Both the position numbers and the translations under genes were made by a program. 16,518 nt of DNA from contig JAHFTU010000016.1 in assembly GCA_023269295.1 (NCBI GenBank), positions 1-16,518 on the forward strand, in the 5' to 3' direction. Below, one piece after another: positions 13,500 through 16,518 of the stretch. The notes below the pieces were generated by a model. The model was not told where the DNA came from, did not search any database, and saw only the letters and a program-made list of their open reading frames with translations. Positions within the stretch are counted from its first letter, which is position 1, and each line of letters begins with the position of its first letter. Origin of the DNA: Candidatus Woesearchaeota archaeon (lineage in GTDB: Archaea; Nanobdellota; Nanobdellia; Woesearchaeales; UBA10216).

Positions 13500-16400
13500 G
13501 CCCCAAAAAAGAAAAAAGCAGGCAATAGGCGAGCAATTACTGCTCACAATTTTACTGCTCAGCGCATCATTAGCCATAGCATCCATTACAGCCTCATCAG
13601 CTGTTGTGCAGGCAGCGGCCCAAAGCAAAAGCATTACAGCCACCCTTTCCTATGGGAACAGCCCAGGCTTCGATGACAATAATGATGGCGTTGAGAGCAA
13701 CCAGTCAGCCATAGATTTCAGCATCAGCCCCAGCTCAACCAGCTTTTCATGGGATGTCAATCAATCAAACCTTTGCACACTGTGGAGGGTCATTCCGCTT
13801 CAAAAGAACACTGCCACCCTTGCCTGCTACGGCGCCTCACACTGCTGCAAATTTGCAGACCTGACTTCAGCAGGGTCTGACTGGAATGAAACGTTTTACC
13901 TATACACGGGGATATACGACGTAACCGATACAGCCATAGTCAGCGCAAAAGTAGTATACACAGACTACAAGCTATCCGGGCAGGAAAGCTACTCAGACGT
14001 GGCTTACAGCAACTGGACCACGCTTACAGCGCTTTTCACTTCAACTTCACCCAGCCCATCAGCATTCCCGAACGGAATTTTTGCTTCAATAGCAATAGCC
14101 GATGCCGCCCAAATAACAGTGCTTGCCCCGGATAACAGCTCAGCTCTGGCTAGCGGGGAAAACTTAGCGCTGCGCATCACAGTAAACAGCAATGTGTCGG
14201 TCCTGTACAGCCTTGACAATGCAGCAAATGTTACAATGAGCGGAAACCGGACCTCTGCCGCAAGCAACTTCACCAGCCAGCTTTCCGGAACACTTCCCGG
14301 AGAGGTACTTGCAAACGGCACCCACATAATAGCCATATACGCCATTGCAAACTCCACAAACACCACAGCCGCACTTGAGCACAGAATTGCTGTTGCAGAC
14401 ACTTACCCACCAAGCATAAACATCAGCCCAGCCATAAATAACACGGCAATAGCCTCAGCAAGCCAATCCTACGCAATAAACGCCACAAGTGACGAGTACG
14501 CCAACATATCATACAGGCTGAACTCTGGCACTAACTCCAGCGCAGCTAATGTAACGCACTCAGCCAACATTTCACTTTCCCCAAATTCCGGAACTAACAA
14601 CCTGACAATAACAGCAACTGACATGCAGGGCAACTCACATGCCTACTTCTACAGCTTTAACTTCACCCTGAATTCAACCGGGACATGCTCAGACGCTGTC
14701 CAGAACTACCACGACTCTGCCAACGAAACAGGGATTGACTGCGGAGGCCCCTGCTCTGCCTGCGTGACTTTTGCAGTAACAACAGACAAAGAAAACTACA
14801 CACTCGGAGAGCTTGTCTACATAAGCATCCAGGCACGCTCCGACGCCAGGCACAACATAACAATCACAGGGCCAAGCTATGCGACTTCATTTGCCTATAA
14901 CGGAAGCACATACTACATAGTCTCACCCCCAAACGTCGGGCAATACAAGATGAACGTAAGCATGGCCTACAGAAACCTAAGCCCTGATTACATAGTAAAA
15001 TATTTCCAGGTAAATTCAAGCACTTCAGCGCCGAGCCTTACCGCTTCGATATCGGCAAACGCAACCACAATAAACAAAGACGAGACTGTGGAGTTCAAGT
15101 CACAGGCCAGCGGAAACGTAAGCGCAGTTTCGTACAAATGGGACCTTAACGGAGACAACGTAATTGATAGCACCAGCCCAAGCGTAAATTACACCTTCAC
15201 CGCACCAGGCACATACTACGCCAACCTGAACGTAAGTGACGTGAACCGCACAAAAACAGCCACTGAAACAATTACCGTGAGGCCTTACTACAACATAACC
15301 CTAAGCGTGAAACCCTCAAATAACGGGACAGGGACACCTTCTGCGCTTGTAACTGTCTCAGGAGCAGCCAAAACAGCATCGCCCTCTGCCGACTACCAGC
15401 TTCTTTACGGCACATACCCTGTCCGGATAAGCACAACAGGCTACAAGGACATAATCTTGCCAATAACTGTCACCAGAAACGAAACATTCAGCTTTGCGAT
15501 ATACCTAAACGACTCAAGGCCGCCACAAGTTGTATTGCTAAACCCACCCAACAATGTAAACGCAACAGGATCAAACATCACCATAAGGTTCAGGGTTGAG
15601 GACGAAACCACGAACACATGCAAAGCCTACACCAGAAAGGAGAACGAAAGCTGGGTTGAGAAATCAAGCATAGCTGTTGCAGATTCAACCCAAAAAGAGA
15701 TGAACATTCCCGGGCTGGAAAATTCGGCTTACCAATGGAGGGTAGAATGCACAGATGAGGAAAAGCACACAAACTCAAGCGAAACCCGGGCATTCAACGT
15801 CCAGGAAAGGTTTGTATATTCAGCAGCCCTGCAGGAAGCAAAGGTTGAAAACCTAACAGAGCTGCTAAATTCTGTAATTGAAAAGACGCGCGCTTACGCC
15901 AAGCTCGAGAAAGAAGCTGCAGAAACGCTGCATCTTGTGGATACGCTTGAAAAAGCCAAGGTTGAGCTTGCAAGGCCAATCAGGGACATGCGCGAAGTAA
16001 AGTGGAGAAGGTTTAACGCAAGCGATGAAGAGGCGTTCATAAAGCAAAAAACCAACGAAATAGACTTAGCTGCAGGGAACATAACCACAGACATAGCCGT
16101 ATTAAAAAGCTCAAAATTCGTATCCTACCCAACTGACAACGACATAAGGGAAGCAGCTTCGGCTTACCTTCAGTCCCTGCAAAAATCACTGGCCAAGGAT
16201 GAGCTAAAAAGGTACATATCAGAAAACTCAAAAGTCCAGCAAACCGCAGTCATAACCAGCGACTACAAAATTGTCGAGCTAACCAAGATCAATGGAGATA
16301 AAAAAGCCATCACGTTAGTGGAGAAAACGCTTGACTTTACCGGGGACATGCGCAACCTCCTCATGGTGGAAACAATCCCGAAAGATTTGGCCAGCACGGT

Positions 16401-16518
16401 AAAACAGGTAAATTTCCTGTTCGATTACGATGTAATAAAGCAGGACCCTGTTGTGGCAGTGCAGATGAAAGGCGGGAAAAAATATGCCTATTATTTAGAA
16501 AATGAGCTTTCACTTTCC
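13480..16518 (+). CDS. large secreted PKD-domain surface protein, 3' truncated by window
   Basis: An uninterrupted frame of 1013 codons that is still open at the right edge. The N-terminus is basic (KPQKRKK), then hydrophobic (LLLTILLLSASLAIA, about 20-40): a signal peptide or anchor. The mature part is rich in Asn, Ser and Thr, with many N-x-S/T sequons. Regions in order: beta-rich domains with a Cys cluster (about 98-130); a Cys motif at 403-428 (TCSDAVQNY to DCGGPCSAC) of a type seen in DPANN exported proteins; a PKD domain (about 518-601, KWDLNGDNVID); a PEGA-like domain (about 602-675); an Ig-like domain (about 680-772); a coiled coil (about 780-883); and a domain with ETIPKDLA near 964. 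It is likely a glycosylated surface protein. The ATG at 13480 overlaps the upstream gene by twenty bases and has only a weak ribosome binding site, so coupled translation is likely. Confidence 0.85.
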   Translation, partial: MSLTNHKPQKRKKQAIGEQLLLTILLLSASLAIASITASSAVVQAAAQSKSITATLSYGNSPGFDDNNDGVESNQSAIDFSISPSSTSFSWDVNQSNLCTLWRVIPLQKNTATLACYGASHCCKFADLTSAGSDWNETFYLYTGIYDVTDTAIVSAKVVYTDYKLSGQESYSDVAYSNWTTLTALFTSTSPSPSAFPNGIFASIAIADAAQITVLAPDNSSALASGENLALRITVNSNVSVLYSLDNAANVTMSGNRTSAASNFTSQLSGTLPGEVLANGTHIIAIYAIANSTNTTAALEHRIAVADTYPPSINISPAINNTAIASASQSYAINATSDEYANISYRLNSGTNSSAANVTHSANISLSPNSGTNNLTITATDMQGNSHAYFYSFNFTLNSTGTCSDAVQNYHDSANETGIDCGGPCSACVTFAVTTDKENYTLGELVYISIQARSDARHNITITGPSYATSFAYNGSTYYIVSPPNVGQYKMNVSMAYRNLSPDYIVKYFQVNSSTSAPSLTASISANATTINKDETVEFKSQASGNVSAVSYKWDLNGDNVIDSTSPSVNYTFTAPGTYYANLNVSDVNRTKTATETITVRPYYNITLSVKPSNNGTGTPSALVTVSGAAKTASPSADYQLLYGTYPVRISTTGYKDIILPITVTRNETFSFAIYLNDSRPPQVVLLNPPNNVNATGSNITIRFRVEDETTNTCKAYTRKENESWVEKSSIAVADSTQKEMNIPGLENSAYQWRVECTDEEKHTNSSETRAFNVQERFVYSAALQEAKVENLTELLNSVIEKTRAYAKLEKEAAETLHLVDTLEKAKVELARPIRDMREVKWRRFNASDEEAFIKQKTNEIDLAAGNITTDIAVLKSSKFVSYPTDNDIREAASAYLQSLQKSLAKDELKRYISENSKVQQTAVITSDYKIVELTKINGDKKAITLVEKTLDFTGDMRNLLMVETIPKDLASTVKQVNFLFDYDVIKQDPVVAVQMKGGKKYAYYLENELSLS

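Noticed and set aside
1..16518. CRISPR array near the CARF and Cas4-like genes
   Set aside because: No regularly spaced direct repeats were found by reading the intergenic gaps; all gaps in the nuclease operon are shorter than one repeat-spacer set would need.

Overview
The window looks like the chromosome of an archaeon, most likely a DPANN-type lineage; I do not assign a phylum. The signs are TATA-type promoters about 25 bases before inferred transcription starts, a mix of apparently leaderless genes (12239, 11594) and genes with GAGG/GGTGA ribosome binding sites, a eukaryote-like GT3 glycogen synthase, an ER/archaeal-type (Ser/His) signal-peptidase-like protein, ribbon-helix-helix regulators and a large Asn/Ser/Thr-rich PKD surface protein. 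No rRNA, tRNA, CRISPR array or insertion sequence was seen.

Left part (1-6577): a rightward run of genes that reads as a defence or stress operon. A divergent gene leaves the left edge (35-1). Then come a Bro-N/DinD-like antirepressor (231-1091), a CARF plus winged-helix regulator resembling Csa3 (1136-1735), a DinD protein (1737-2597), a 22-codon relic of the 3' end of a second, divergent CARF/winged-helix gene (2594-2662), an unrecognised PD-(D/E)XK nuclease (2680-3759), a DUF262/HNH protein of the GmrSD type (3779-5368), and a Cas4/RecB-like iron-sulphur nuclease (5369-6577). The two genes at 2680-5368 are clearly more AT-rich than their neighbours. My working idea is a CRISPR-independent module in which the CARF protein senses a nucleotide signal and controls DinD/Bro factors and several nucleases. 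This is inference from domains and gene order.

Middle part (6641-11594): three leftward genes for ordinary cell functions: GT3 glycogen synthase, an exported TPR protein and a large YfhO-like polytopic membrane protein.

Right part (11778-16518): rightward genes for the cell envelope. A small lipoprotein-like protein and a leaderless signal-peptidase-like protein are followed by a 308-base gap with several TATA-like boxes, a possible 40-residue membrane peptide and an inverted repeat. Then two overlapping ribbon-helix-helix genes lead directly, with another overlap, into a very long secreted PKD/PEGA/Ig-like surface protein that runs off the right edge. The overlaps suggest that the two small DNA-binding proteins are translated together with the surface protein and may control it.
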